Part shown: positions 52,677-61,854 of the stretch, one piece after another
Numbering within the stretch: the first letter of the stretch is position 1
Layout of the letters: each line of letters opens with the position of its first letter
From: JAJFIE01 sp964344255
GTDB taxonomy: Bacteria > Pseudomonadota > Alphaproteobacteria > Rhodospirillales > Casp-alpha2
Reading direction: 5' to 3'
Length of the DNA: 64,000 nucleotides
Assembly (NCBI GenBank): GCA_964344255.1
Contig: CAYFMQ010000009.1
Location: forward strand, 70,712-134,711
Notes under the pieces: generated by a model
Database searches by the model: none
Told to the model about the DNA's origin: nothing
What the model saw: only the letters and a program-made list of their open reading frames with translations
Made by a program: the position numbers and the translations under genes

Positions 52677-53417
52677 ATGACCACGACAGATTGGTACGAA
52701 ACCCGGAAAATCAGCGATGACATTACCCTGATCCTGGAAACCCAGCACGAAGCAGGGTGGCGCTGCAACATCTGGCATGTCCGTGGCAGGGATCGCGACC
52801 TGGTCATCGATACTGGGCTCGGGCTTCAGTCCCTCTCCGCCGAGGTAGCGAAGATTTCCGACAAACCGGTCATCGGGCTGTGCACGCACGCCCATTACGA
52901 CCACTCTGGCGGATTGTGCGAGTTTGAAGACAGGTGGGCCCATAAGGACGAAGCGGATATCTACGCCGCCCCCACCCGCCACAACATCGTCGCCGATAAC
53001 TTCTTTGTCGAAGGCATGATTCTAAAGCCCCCTTATCCGGGCTTCGAGGCGGAAACCTGGTGCATTGAAGCCGCCCCCCTGACGCGGGAACTTGACGAAG
53101 GCGATATTGTCGACCTGGGCGACAGGGTGTTCAAGGTTCTGCACGTGCCGGGGCACTCGCCCGGCTCCATCGCGCTTTGGGAAGAGGAAACCGGCATCCT
53201 GTTTTCAGGCGATACCCTCTATGACGGCGACCTGATCGATATCCTGTACCATTCCGTAGAGGAGCAGCTGGTTGAAAGTCTGGAGCGCCTGCGCACCTTT
53301 CCGGTTCAGGTTGTTCATGGCGGCCATTACGCCAGCTTCGACAAGGACCGCATGAACGTGATCATCGACGAATACCTGGCGGGCGGGCGGCGTTTGGGAG
53401 AATGCCCGTCGGTTTAG
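52677..53417 (+). CDS. metallo-beta-lactamase-fold hydrolase
   Basis: 246 aa with the zinc motif THAHYDHSGG (HxHxDH, residues about 73-78), a later H in HVPGHSPGSIAL near 160 and Asp in FSGDTLYDGD. Glyoxalase II-like member of the superfamily. Substrate unknown. Divergent from the alpha/beta-hydrolase and ahead of the FAD oxidoreductase gene. Confidence 0.87.
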   Translation: MTTTDWYETRKISDDITLILETQHEAGWRCNIWHVRGRDRDLVIDTGLGLQSLSAEVAKISDKPVIGLCTHAHYDHSGGLCEFEDRWAHKDEADIYAAPTRHNIVADNFFVEGMILKPPYPGFEAETWCIEAAPLTRELDEGDIVDLGDRVFKVLHVPGHSPGSIALWEEETGILFSGDTLYDGDLIDILYHSVEEQLVESLERLRTFPVQVVHGGHYASFDKDRMNVIIDEYLAGGRRLGECPSV

Positions 53418-53546
53418 ACCGGATCAGGCCCCACCAGTTCCCGCTATTCAGTAAACTGAAAAACTCTCAGAAGTAACAAACGATATTGGTTTGACGGATG
53501 CCCCGAGAAGACTTTTCATGTATCCTGATAAAAATGGGGGATCACA

Positions 53547-54860
53547 ATGGGCGACAACTCTTCATATGACGCCATCATTATCGGCGCGGGCATCATCGGC
53601 ACGCCGGTCGCCTATGAGTTGGCGAAAAAAGGCTGGCGGACGCTCAACATAGACAAGCTGCCTGCCGCCGGATACGGCTCAACCTCGGGTTCCTGCGCCA
53701 TTATCCGCACCTATTATTCCACCCTCGAAGGCTCCGCCATCGCCTATGACGGGATCAATTACTGGAAAAACTGGCCTGAATACTTAGGTGCGCCATCGGA
53801 TGATGAGGACCTGATCACCTATACCAATACCGGCTGCGTGGTGATGCGGACCGCCCAGAACAACGGTATGGCGCATGTCGTTTCCCTCATGGATCAATTG
53901 GGCGTTCCCTATGAGCTGTGGGATGCGGATACTTTGCGTCAGCGCTTTCCCATCATCGATGCGCGCGAATTTCATCCACCCCGGCGGCACGATGATCCGA
54001 ATTTCGGCGAAACAACTGGACGTATCCTCGATGGCGCCATCTTTTTCCCGGACGGGGGCTATGTCAGCGACCCGCAACTTGCCGCGCGCAACGTGCAATC
54101 AGCCGCGGAACGAAACGGTGGGGACTTCCTGTTCAACGCCGAAGTCACGGAAATCTGCACCGCCGCCGGCGGCGTCACGGGCGTAAAGCTTGCCGATGGC
54201 CGCACCATCGGCACCCCGGTTGTCGTTAATGTCGCCGGCCCCCACTCAGCCCCCATCACCCGCCTGGCCGGCATTGAAGCCTCCATGAAGATCAAGACGA
54301 AAGCCCTTCGCCACGAGGTCGCCCACGTCCCCGCCCCCGCCGGCTTCGATTACGAACACGAAGGTTACGTCTTTTCCGACAGCGATATCGCCTGCTACAG
54401 CCGTCCCGAGGTCGGCAACCATATCCTTGTCGGCAGCGAGGATCCGGAATGCGACCCGCAGATCTGGGTTGATCCGGATGATTACAACGAGGAATTCACC
54501 GACCAATGGACGGCGCAGGTCTCGCGCATGGCCCAGCGTTTCGAGGGACTGGCCGTTCCCAATCAGGCCAGGGGCGTCGTCAGCCTGTATGATGTGACGG
54601 AGGACTGGGGGCCGATCTATGACCGTTCGGATTTGGAGGGTTTCTATCTCGCCATCGGCTCAAGCGGAAACCAATTCAAGAACGGCCCCACGGCGGGCAA
54701 GATGATGGCGACCCTGATCGAGGCTTGCGAGAACGGCCATGACCACGACGCCGATCCCGTCACGTTCGAGCTTGAACATATCAGGCACACCATTGATCTG
54801 GGGTTCTGTTCCCGCAACCGGGAAATCAATGAGAATTCGAGCTTCTCGGTTATCGGGTAA
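53547..54860 (+). CDS. FAD-dependent oxidoreductase (sarcosine oxidase/DAO family)
   Basis: 437 aa. N-terminal FAD site DAIIIGAGIIGTPVAYELAKKG then the DAO-type stretch GYGSTSGSCAIIR. The C-terminus shows LEGFYLAIGSSGNQFKNGPTAGKMMA, matching sarcosine oxidase beta/dimethylglycine oxidase-like proteins. Probably oxidises a secondary or tertiary amine. It is convergent with the beta-grasp gene (13-base gap). Substrate unproven. Confidence 0.85.
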   Translation: MGDNSSYDAIIIGAGIIGTPVAYELAKKGWRTLNIDKLPAAGYGSTSGSCAIIRTYYSTLEGSAIAYDGINYWKNWPEYLGAPSDDEDLITYTNTGCVVMRTAQNNGMAHVVSLMDQLGVPYELWDADTLRQRFPIIDAREFHPPRRHDDPNFGETTGRILDGAIFFPDGGYVSDPQLAARNVQSAAERNGGDFLFNAEVTEICTAAGGVTGVKLADGRTIGTPVVVNVAGPHSAPITRLAGIEASMKIKTKALRHEVAHVPAPAGFDYEHEGYVFSDSDIACYSRPEVGNHILVGSEDPECDPQIWVDPDDYNEEFTDQWTAQVSRMAQRFEGLAVPNQARGVVSLYDVTEDWGPIYDRSDLEGFYLAIGSSGNQFKNGPTAGKMMATLIEACENGHDHDADPVTFELEHIRHTIDLGFCSRNREINENSSFSVIG

Positions 54861-54873
54861 AATCTATAAAGAC

Positions 54874-55194
54874 TTATACAATTGGTGAGCCATAGCCCCA
54901 ACTGTAGGGAACGGCGCCGGATATGGCGATGACATCGCCATGCTCAGGCGCAAAATCCGTATTGATTTCGCCCGGCATGCGCCTTGTGACATCGCGGCCA
55001 TTGCACCACACCAGAAACACGTCCTTTTCCCGGATATTAAGCTGAGAGAAAATATCGGCGATCGTAGAGCCAGCAGGCAATGTCAACGAACGGCTTACAG
55101 GACCGCCCACATCGCGCTGGATACTGTTGAAGACCCTGACCTCAACATCTATGTCAATGCCGGAAACATTGTGTCCGATCATCGCCATATTCAT
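54874..55194 (-). CDS. MoaD/ThiS-like beta-grasp protein without C-terminal Gly-Gly
   Basis: 106 aa. Strands at EVRVFNSIQ, SLTLPAGSTIADIFSQL and VFLVWCNGRDVTRRM, then DVIAISGAVPY, follow the MoaD/ThiS order. The chain ends YGSPIV rather than Gly-Gly, so it cannot be activated in the usual way unless processed. It may be a non-carrier relative (for example a subunit-like or regulatory form). It is convergent with the FAD oxidoreductase and divergent from the Lon-like gene. Confidence 0.6.
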   Translation of the reverse strand: MNMAMIGHNVSGIDIDVEVRVFNSIQRDVGGPVSRSLTLPAGSTIADIFSQLNIREKDVFLVWCNGRDVTRRMPGEINTDFAPEHGDVIAISGAVPYSWGYGSPIV

Positions 55195-55328
55195 GACGCA
55201 TCTCCCGTATTTTAAGGTCCATACTTCGGAGTATGGTAGGTTGAAACAAATCTGGTAACATTGATCCTGGTCAAATCAAAAATCGCCCGATCATGCAGAT
55301 AATGGAGCTCTTAAGGTATTGAGGAATA

Positions 55329-57755
55329 ATGAAAATACGACCATTAAAACCGAACCAATTGTTCCGACCCTGTGACCCCAAGGCAGTCCCGTTCAAGACA
55401 ACGGATGAGGTCGACGGCATCAACGGCGCCTTGGGCCAGGAAAGAGCCGTTGAGGCGATCCGGTTTGGCAGCGCTACCCGCGCCGAAGGATTCAATCTTT
55501 TCCTGTACGGCCCGCCCGGCACGGGAAAGTTCGATATCGTCCAGCAACTCCTGTCCGACAAGGCCAAGCAGGAAGAAACCCCGGGCGATTGGGTATACGT
55601 CAACAACTTCAAGGACACGCACAAGCCCATCGCCTTGTCCCTGCCGCCAGGCCGTGGCCCTGAACTCAAGCGCGCCGTCGCCCAGACCATCGAAGATATC
55701 CGTATTGCCGTCATCACGATTTTTGAAAGCGAAGATTACCGCAATCGCCACCAGGTGCTGGAAGAATCATTCCGCCAGGACCAGCAGAAGGCTTTTGACA
55801 ATCTGTCCGAAAAGGCGGCCAAAAAAAATGTCGCCCTGATGATGACTCCGAGGGGCTTTGCCCTGGCGCCGACACAGGATGGGCAGGTGGTCAATCCGGA
55901 TGTGTTTTCCAAGCTCCCGGAAGAGGACAGGGAACGCTGGCAGGAAGACATCAAGGAGCTGGAGCAGGAACTGGAGGCTATCATCGCCAGCATCCCGCGT
56001 CGGACAAAGGAGTTGCATGAGAAACTTCTGGAAATGAACCGGGAAATTACTGCCTCCGTGGTGGATTCCCATATGGCCGATTTTCTGACCGGTTTTGCCG
56101 AGTTGCCCCAGGTTGCCGAATTTGTGGATCAGATGCGCGGCGACCTGATCGACAACATCCGAACCGTGCTTGGCCTGGAAGGCGGCGTTGCGCAGGAGGA
56201 AACCAAGTCAGTTTCCTTACGCGGTAACGGCGGCACGGCCATCGGTTTCGGACGATACGATGTTAATGTAGTTGTCACCAATGAACCCGATACAGGCGCA
56301 CCCGTAATTTATGAAGACCACCCGACCCTCGGAAACCTGATCGGACGGATCGAGCACGTCGAACACATGGGGGCGTTGCTAACCGATTTCCGTATGATCA
56401 AGCCGGGCGCGTTCCACCAGGCGACCGGCGGGTATCTTTTGCTGGATGCACGCCAGGTTCTGATACAACCCTTTGCCTGGGAAGCGCTTAAGCGGACAAT
56501 CCGGGGTGAATGCATCAAGACGGAAAGTCCCGGGAAATACCTGACGGTGATCAGCACGGTATCTCTGGAGCCTGCCCCCATCCGGCATAACACCAAGGTC
56601 ATCCTGTTGGGTGATCCGATGATGTATTATCTGCTGTCCGCCTATGACCCCGAATTTCCCGAGTTATTCAAGGTTGGCGCTGATTTCGACGACCGCATGG
56701 AGCGGACACCGGAAACAGAAAAGAGGTTCGCCGAATGCATCGCCATGCTGGCCAAGAAACACGACATGCGGGCGTTCGATAGCGGGGCTGTCGCCAGGAT
56801 CATCGAATACAGCGCCCGTGAATCGGGGGATTCGGAACGACTCTCCCTCGAACTGGCAAAGATCAAGGACCTCATGCATGAAGCTGACTGGACGGCCGGT
56901 GAGGCCAAATCCAGGCAGATCAAACGCCGGCATGTCGAACAGGCCCTGGCAGCGGCAAAAAACCGCAAAGACCGTATCCGTGAGCGTTCACAGGAAGTTA
57001 TCCAGCGCGGCGATATCCTGATCGATACCGACGGAGCCAAGGTAGGACAGATAAACGCACTGAGCGTCCTGCAAATCGGCGGCTACAGTTTCGGGCGTCC
57101 GACACGGATAACGGCAAGAACCTGGATGGGGAAAGGCCGCGTCATCGATATCGAGCGGGAAGTGGAACTGGGCGGTTCCCTGCATTCGAAAGGTGTGCTG
57201 ATACTGTCGAGCTACTTGAGCTCTCATTTCGTTCCTGGAATTCCGCTTGCTCTTTCCGCGAGTCTTGTTTTTGAGCAATCCTACGGAGGCGTGGATGGCG
57301 ACAGCGCCTCGTCGACCGAACTTTACGCCCTGTTGTCCTCGCTTTCGGAAATTCCCATCAAGCAATCCCTGGCTGTTACCGGCTCGGTAAACCAGCATGG
57401 GCAGGTCCAGGCTATTGGCGGCGTAAACGAAAAAATCGAGGGATTTTTCGATATCTGCATGGAACGAGGACTGAATGGCGAGCAAGGCGTCCTGATCCCT
57501 GCGTCGAACGTTAAGCACCTCATGCTCCGCGAAGACGTGGTAGAGGCCGTAAAAAAAGGCAAATTCACGATCTACCCGGTTGAAACGATAACACAGGGCA
57601 TCGAAATCCTGACCGGTGTCCGTGCGGGTAAACGGGGGACTAAGGGAGTCTTTCCCAAGGGAACAGTGTTCGCTGCTGTGGAAGAACGGCTTTCAGGGTT
57701 TGCCAACAACCTGAAGGATTTTGCAAAGGACAAGGATAAAAATGACTCCGGCTGA
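55329..57755 (+). CDS. Lon-like ATP-dependent protease (AAA_32/Lon-C family)
   Basis: 808 aa. N-terminal AAA module with Walker A YGPPGTGK (about residue 62), a long helical insertion (about 120-260), a Walker B-like GGYLLLDARQ, and a C-terminal Lon proteolytic domain. The catalytic dyad is Ser659 in GDSAS and Lys702 in NEKIEGF, 43 residues apart as in classical Lon. This is the family annotated as Lon-related putative protease (YcbZ/LonH-like). The stop overlaps the start of the next gene by 14 bases. Confidence 0.9.
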   Translation: MKIRPLKPNQLFRPCDPKAVPFKTTDEVDGINGALGQERAVEAIRFGSATRAEGFNLFLYGPPGTGKFDIVQQLLSDKAKQEETPGDWVYVNNFKDTHKPIALSLPPGRGPELKRAVAQTIEDIRIAVITIFESEDYRNRHQVLEESFRQDQQKAFDNLSEKAAKKNVALMMTPRGFALAPTQDGQVVNPDVFSKLPEEDRERWQEDIKELEQELEAIIASIPRRTKELHEKLLEMNREITASVVDSHMADFLTGFAELPQVAEFVDQMRGDLIDNIRTVLGLEGGVAQEETKSVSLRGNGGTAIGFGRYDVNVVVTNEPDTGAPVIYEDHPTLGNLIGRIEHVEHMGALLTDFRMIKPGAFHQATGGYLLLDARQVLIQPFAWEALKRTIRGECIKTESPGKYLTVISTVSLEPAPIRHNTKVILLGDPMMYYLLSAYDPEFPELFKVGADFDDRMERTPETEKRFAECIAMLAKKHDMRAFDSGAVARIIEYSARESGDSERLSLELAKIKDLMHEADWTAGEAKSRQIKRRHVEQALAAAKNRKDRIRERSQEVIQRGDILIDTDGAKVGQINALSVLQIGGYSFGRPTRITARTWMGKGRVIDIEREVELGGSLHSKGVLILSSYLSSHFVPGIPLALSASLVFEQSYGGVDGDSASSTELYALLSSLSEIPIKQSLAVTGSVNQHGQVQAIGGVNEKIEGFFDICMERGLNGEQGVLIPASNVKHLMLREDVVEAVKKGKFTIYPVETITQGIEILTGVRAGKRGTKGVFPKGTVFAAVEERLSGFANNLKDFAKDKDKNDSG

Positions 57756-58596
57756 GTCTGATTTTCCAACGCGTCATTTCCGGCGTATTGTTCTGACCCT
57801 CTCTCTTTCCGGGAACGAACGCCAGGACCGTGCGCTTGAGCACACTGTAAATTTTGCCGGAGTCTTCGACAGTGATGTCGCCTGTCTGTGCATCCGTGAC
57901 AGCGACCTGCTTGATTATGCCGGACTGCCTTTTGCCCGGGAGTTCGCCTTTCACAGCACCTTTTCGCGGCCCCTGGATCCAGACGATCTGCGTAACGAAA
58001 TGGACGAGCGCGCTTCCTCCATACGCCAGATTCTTGAAAAACTGGCGAATGCCCATCAGCGCCGGCATTCCTTCGCCATCGTAGATGGAAGACTGGATGA
58101 AAAAGTCGTCGAATCGACGCACGAAGATGACCTTTTGGTCTTGTCCCTGTCGCCTCAGGCTTTACGATCCTTCAAGAAAACCTACGAAACCATCACCCGG
58201 ATCGTTTCACAACGGCAGTGCCATATTCTGCTTGTAAACGAATCCCGCCAAACCCCTGCCGGTAACGTTACCCTGATCGCGCCTGAAATATTACCCTCGG
58301 ATAAGGCCATGAAGCTCGCGCTCCATATTGCTCGGCAGCGGCATGTCGGTGTCGATGCCTATATCGGCGATGTAAAAGGTTTGGCCGAAGCGATGGAGAA
58401 GCTTTTCGAAGATATCCGGGACGATACGGCCCTTCGAACGACTGTCGGTTCCCTGTCGCAGCGACTGATGCACCCCTGGCGGAAATCGTCAAGCTCTCTC
58501 ATGATTATCGATTACGAAAATGATCTTCCAAAGCCTGACATTCTTGAGCGCTCGCTTGAGGTGTTCCAGGCTCCGGTATTGCTTTTCCGCCGATAA
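57742..58596 (+). CDS. universal-stress-protein-like protein coupled to Lon
   Basis: 284 aa. Two Usp-like halves: residues 10-150 (RRIVLTLSLSGNERQDRALEHTVNFAG and DDLLVLSLSPQ) and 160-284 (GNVTLIAPEILPSDKAMKLALHIARQ, ending with APVLLFRR). The ATP-binding Gly motif is not obvious, so it may be a non-nucleotide member. Start ATG 57742 has AAGGA upstream and lies inside the Lon gene end, showing translational coupling. Confidence 0.6.
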   Translation: MTPAESDFPTRHFRRIVLTLSLSGNERQDRALEHTVNFAGVFDSDVACLCIRDSDLLDYAGLPFAREFAFHSTFSRPLDPDDLRNEMDERASSIRQILEKLANAHQRRHSFAIVDGRLDEKVVESTHEDDLLVLSLSPQALRSFKKTYETITRIVSQRQCHILLVNESRQTPAGNVTLIAPEILPSDKAMKLALHIARQRHVGVDAYIGDVKGLAEAMEKLFEDIRDDTALRTTVGSLSQRLMHPWRKSSSSLMIIDYENDLPKPDILERSLEVFQAPVLLFRR

Positions 58597-58734
58597 CAAA
58601 CATTTTTCCGGCAATATCACAATTTTGCAAAGAAACAAAATTTCAAGCTTATGTCTCATTTGAATTGACATGGAGCGTAAAGTTGCGCTCAGTATGTCCC
58701 GGAAGTTACCGTTTTTTGAAATGTGGATGGGGAC

Positions 58735-59682
58735 ATGAAAGTAAGCAGGCTTCCTTCTCTAGCAGCTCTGAAGGCTTTTGAATCCGTTGGCCGGCATTTG
58801 AGTTTCCAGCGTGCCGCGGAGGAAGTATGCCTGACGCCATCAGCGGTCAGCCACCAGGTAAGAACGCTTGAAAACCAGCTTGGAACAAGACTGTTCGTAC
58901 GCCGGCACCATGAACTGGAATTGACGCCGATCGGCAGGACATATTTGAGCCGCGTCCAGGCCGTTATCGCTGACCTCCTGGATGCCACGTCTGAAGTCGT
59001 TGACAGCAATGGCCAGGCGCCCCTGACCATCCAGTTATGCCCCAGCCTTTCCGCCACCTGGATGGTTCGCCGGCTTGCTTCGTTCCGGGAGCAGAATCCG
59101 GATCTGGAAATCAATCTTGTGACGCCATACGAAGACCCGCACTTTTTGCTGCCGGAGGTCGATGTTGGCGTGTTGTACGGAAACGGAAACTGGCCCGGCG
59201 TTCGTACGGAATACCTGATGGGCGAACAGGTTTTCCCCGTATGCAGCCCTGATTACCTGAAGTCCGCGCCACCGCTGAACCATCCAGCCGACATGGTCAA
59301 TCATACGATTATCAGGTGCAATATTGCCGCCAACCCGGAATGGGCGGCCTGGTGCGAAGCCGTTGGCTTAGCGAACTTTAAACCGGAAAAAAGCCTTCGT
59401 TTCCATAACCGCGTACAATCCCTGGAAGCAGCCGTGGAAGGGCTTGGTATCGCCATGGGGCGCAGACCGGCTGTCGACCACGCACTGGATACGGGCAAGC
59501 TGGTTATACCTTTTGAAAACATGCTCGACGGTTTCGGGTCGTACTATCTTGTCTATCCGGATCAGTCAGGAAGGCTACCCCGGATTTCGGCGTTCCGGGC
59601 CTGGATCATGGCCCAGGGTGCGGAAAGCGACGCCAAACAGTACACCAAGCAGCAAAGACGCAAACCAGTCGCGGTCGCTTAA
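58735..59682 (+). CDS. GcvA-type LysR-family transcriptional regulator, copy 2
   Basis: 315 aa from ATG 58735 (a GTG lies 12 bases up). DNA-binding part: SLAALKAFESVGRHLSFQRAAEEV and LTPSAVSHQVRTLENQLG. The effector domain carries the GcvA-like VDVGVLYGNGNWPG. It is convergent with the SHMT-like gene (9-base gap). Its targets are not apparent from the window; GcvA relatives often regulate glycine or beta-lactam-related genes. Confidence 0.9.
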   Translation: MKVSRLPSLAALKAFESVGRHLSFQRAAEEVCLTPSAVSHQVRTLENQLGTRLFVRRHHELELTPIGRTYLSRVQAVIADLLDATSEVVDSNGQAPLTIQLCPSLSATWMVRRLASFREQNPDLEINLVTPYEDPHFLLPEVDVGVLYGNGNWPGVRTEYLMGEQVFPVCSPDYLKSAPPLNHPADMVNHTIIRCNIAANPEWAAWCEAVGLANFKPEKSLRFHNRVQSLEAAVEGLGIAMGRRPAVDHALDTGKLVIPFENMLDGFGSYYLVYPDQSGRLPRISAFRAWIMAQGAESDAKQYTKQQRRKPVAVA

Positions 59683-59691
59683 AATCTGAAT

Positions 59692-61020
59692 TCAGTCCCT
59701 ACGTATATAACGCATCTCGGTGAATTGTTTCCGAAAGGCGGAAACATCGCGTGCAATGGACTCGGGTTTCTCACAATCGATCAGGCAGCGTTTCATGAAT
59801 GAGGCAATTTCACCCATATGGTCCGTTGTCATTCCCCAACGGACGATTTCAGGCGTACCAATCCTCAATCCGTTCATATCGCCCTCGACCGGATCGATCG
59901 GCAGTCCGATGCCACAAGAAAGGATATTTGCCTTTCTTAAGGACCTGGCCGCCGCCTGCCCTCCCCCGAACCGGGCTGCTTCTATGGCGAATTGATGTGA
60001 GGACGTGAAACCGTTGCCAACGCCGAAAACTGGAAATCCGGCTGACGACAGGGCTTCAGCCAAAACCTGCGCCGTCTCGATCATGGCGCTCGCATAAGCC
60101 TCGCCGTATTCGCGCCAGTCCAGCATCGTCAGGGCCAGGGCTGCTGATTTGGCGGCATCAAAATTCGCCGTCAATCCGGGAAAAGCAATCCGGTCCAGTC
60201 TTTCCGACATCTCTGCGTCATTGGTCACGATCAGGCCGGAAGCCGGGCCGCCCAGGCTTTTGTAGGTGCTCATGGTCATCAGATGCGCGCCTTCCCGCAA
60301 GGGGTCTGGCCAGGCCTTGCCGGCAAACATGCCGGACAGATGAGCCGCATCAAACAGCAGATAGGCGCCGACATCATCCGCAATGGAACGGATTTCACGA
60401 ACCGGGTGAGGCCGCAGGTTGAGACTGCCGCCAATGGTGATCAAACTGGGCTTGATTTCATTGGCGAGCTTGCGCAATGCTTCAACGTCAACGGTATAGC
60501 TCGCCTGGTCTACGGGAGCCGTATGGATATCCAGCCCGTAAAGCCCCGCCGCGCCGGGCATATGATGAGTGACATGACCCCCGATTTCAGCGGAGGGAAC
60601 AATGATATAATCCCCGGGGCTTGCCGTCGCCATGAAAGCATACAGGTTTGACATGGCGCCTGAGGCAACGCGGATTTCAGCATAAGAAGCGTCGAACACT
60701 TCGGCTGCCAGTTCCGCGGCAATGATCTCGACTTTCTCAATGCCCTCCAGGCCCATCTCGTATTTGTCGCCGGGATAACCGAGAGACGGTCTTGAGCCAA
60801 GCCCTTCCGCAAGGATAGCCTCCGCCTTTGGATTCAATACGTTGGTCGCCGGGTTGAGGTTGATGCAATCGTCCTCATGAATCGACCGGTTCCATTCGAC
60901 CAGATCCTGCAATTCCTTTTCGATAGCGCCGGATTCTGACTTTGCAATCGTGTCGGCGAAGGTCTGGATGAAATCTTCGCACTTTTCGGGCACCCATGAC
61001 CGCCTGGAAAGCCTTGCCAT
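59692..61020 (-). CDS. atypical serine hydroxymethyltransferase-like PLP enzyme
   Basis: 442 aa from ATG 61020. Overall matches the SHMT fold: LSLGYPGDKYEMG-like N-part, SNLYAFMATASPGD, FDAAHLSGMFAG (Asp224, His227) and the PLP-Lys254 in MSTYKSLGGPASG. In canonical GlyA the Lys is preceded by His and followed by a GPRGG loop; here it is Tyr-Lys and GPASG. So folate or substrate binding may differ, for example a 2-methylserine or threonine-aldolase-like activity. A frame extension to 61131 is not supported. It is 5 bases after the MlaF-like ATPase gene, forming a two-gene unit. Confidence 0.75.
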   Translation of the reverse strand: MARLSRRSWVPEKCEDFIQTFADTIAKSESGAIEKELQDLVEWNRSIHEDDCINLNPATNVLNPKAEAILAEGLGSRPSLGYPGDKYEMGLEGIEKVEIIAAELAAEVFDASYAEIRVASGAMSNLYAFMATASPGDYIIVPSAEIGGHVTHHMPGAAGLYGLDIHTAPVDQASYTVDVEALRKLANEIKPSLITIGGSLNLRPHPVREIRSIADDVGAYLLFDAAHLSGMFAGKAWPDPLREGAHLMTMSTYKSLGGPASGLIVTNDAEMSERLDRIAFPGLTANFDAAKSAALALTMLDWREYGEAYASAMIETAQVLAEALSSAGFPVFGVGNGFTSSHQFAIEAARFGGGQAAARSLRKANILSCGIGLPIDPVEGDMNGLRIGTPEIVRWGMTTDHMGEIASFMKRCLIDCEKPESIARDVSAFRKQFTEMRYIRRD

Positions 61021-61025
61021 GATGG

Positions 61026-61796
61026 CTACACCCCAACCAGTGTCGGAATGGGGCCTTCCGCATGACTGTTCACGAACTGATAGACATAGGGGTTTTCGGA
61101 AGCGTGCATTTCCCCTGTATCCCCCAGCCATATGATTTTACCGTCATAGAGCATGGCGGCCGTGTCCGCGGTGCGCGCTGCGCCCGTCATGTCGCTGTTA
61201 ACGGAAAGAACGGTGACGCCCAGCCGTCCAACCACATCGAGGATCATGTCATTGATCATGTTGGAACTGATGGGATCAAGCCCTGCCGTAGGCTCGTCCA
61301 TCAGCAAGACATCCGGATCGGTTGCAATCGCCCGGGCGATGCCGATGCGTTTTTGCATCCCGCCGGACAACTCGACCGGGTAGAGGTCCGCCTCGCGGGC
61401 ATCCAGGTCGACCAAGGCGAGTTTTTCAATGGCGATTTCCCGGGCCCTTGAGCGGGACATGTCATGTTCCTGCAACAACCGGAATGCAATATTTTCCCAG
61501 ACCGGCAGGCTGTCAAACAGGCCTGATTTCTGGAACAGCATGCCGATACGGCGATTGATTTTTTCCCTTTCGCTGCGGCGGATACCGGTTACCGGTTTGC
61601 CATCAATGACAACGTCACCGCTATCTGGCTCGAAAACCCCAATAATGGTTTTCAACAGCACGGTCTTTCCACACCCGGAAGGGCCGATCACGACCAGTGA
61701 TTGCCCTGAACCGACTGCCAGGTTCACATTCTCTAGCACCTGGTTCTCATCAAAGCGAAGGGAAACGTTATGCAATTCAATTGTCGGTCCGGCCAT
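61026..61796 (-). CDS. MlaF-like ABC transporter ATPase with altered H-loop
   Basis: 256 aa. Walker A GPSGCGKT (38-45), signature LSGGMQKR (143-150), Walker B VLLMDE (163-168, Glu168). The switch region reads VLSVNSDMTGAAR, so the H-loop His expected before Asp-Met is Ser201. The remaining sequence (RIGMLFQKSGLFDSLPVWEN) is characteristic of MlaF/Ttg2A lipid-transport ATPases. No MlaE, MlaD or MlaB gene is near. It sits directly upstream of the SHMT-like gene. ATG 61796 is chosen; a TTG lies 12 bases up. Confidence 0.85.
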   Translation of the reverse strand: MAGPTIELHNVSLRFDENQVLENVNLAVGSGQSLVVIGPSGCGKTVLLKTIIGVFEPDSGDVVIDGKPVTGIRRSEREKINRRIGMLFQKSGLFDSLPVWENIAFRLLQEHDMSRSRAREIAIEKLALVDLDAREADLYPVELSGGMQKRIGIARAIATDPDVLLMDEPTAGLDPISSNMINDMILDVVGRLGVTVLSVNSDMTGAARTADTAAMLYDGKIIWLGDTGEMHASENPYVYQFVNSHAEGPIPTLVGV

Positions 61797-61854
61797 ATCA
61801 ACATCCAACCTGTAAGCTTGTCACTCCTGCCAATGCAGCCCTGGAGAGCAACTA

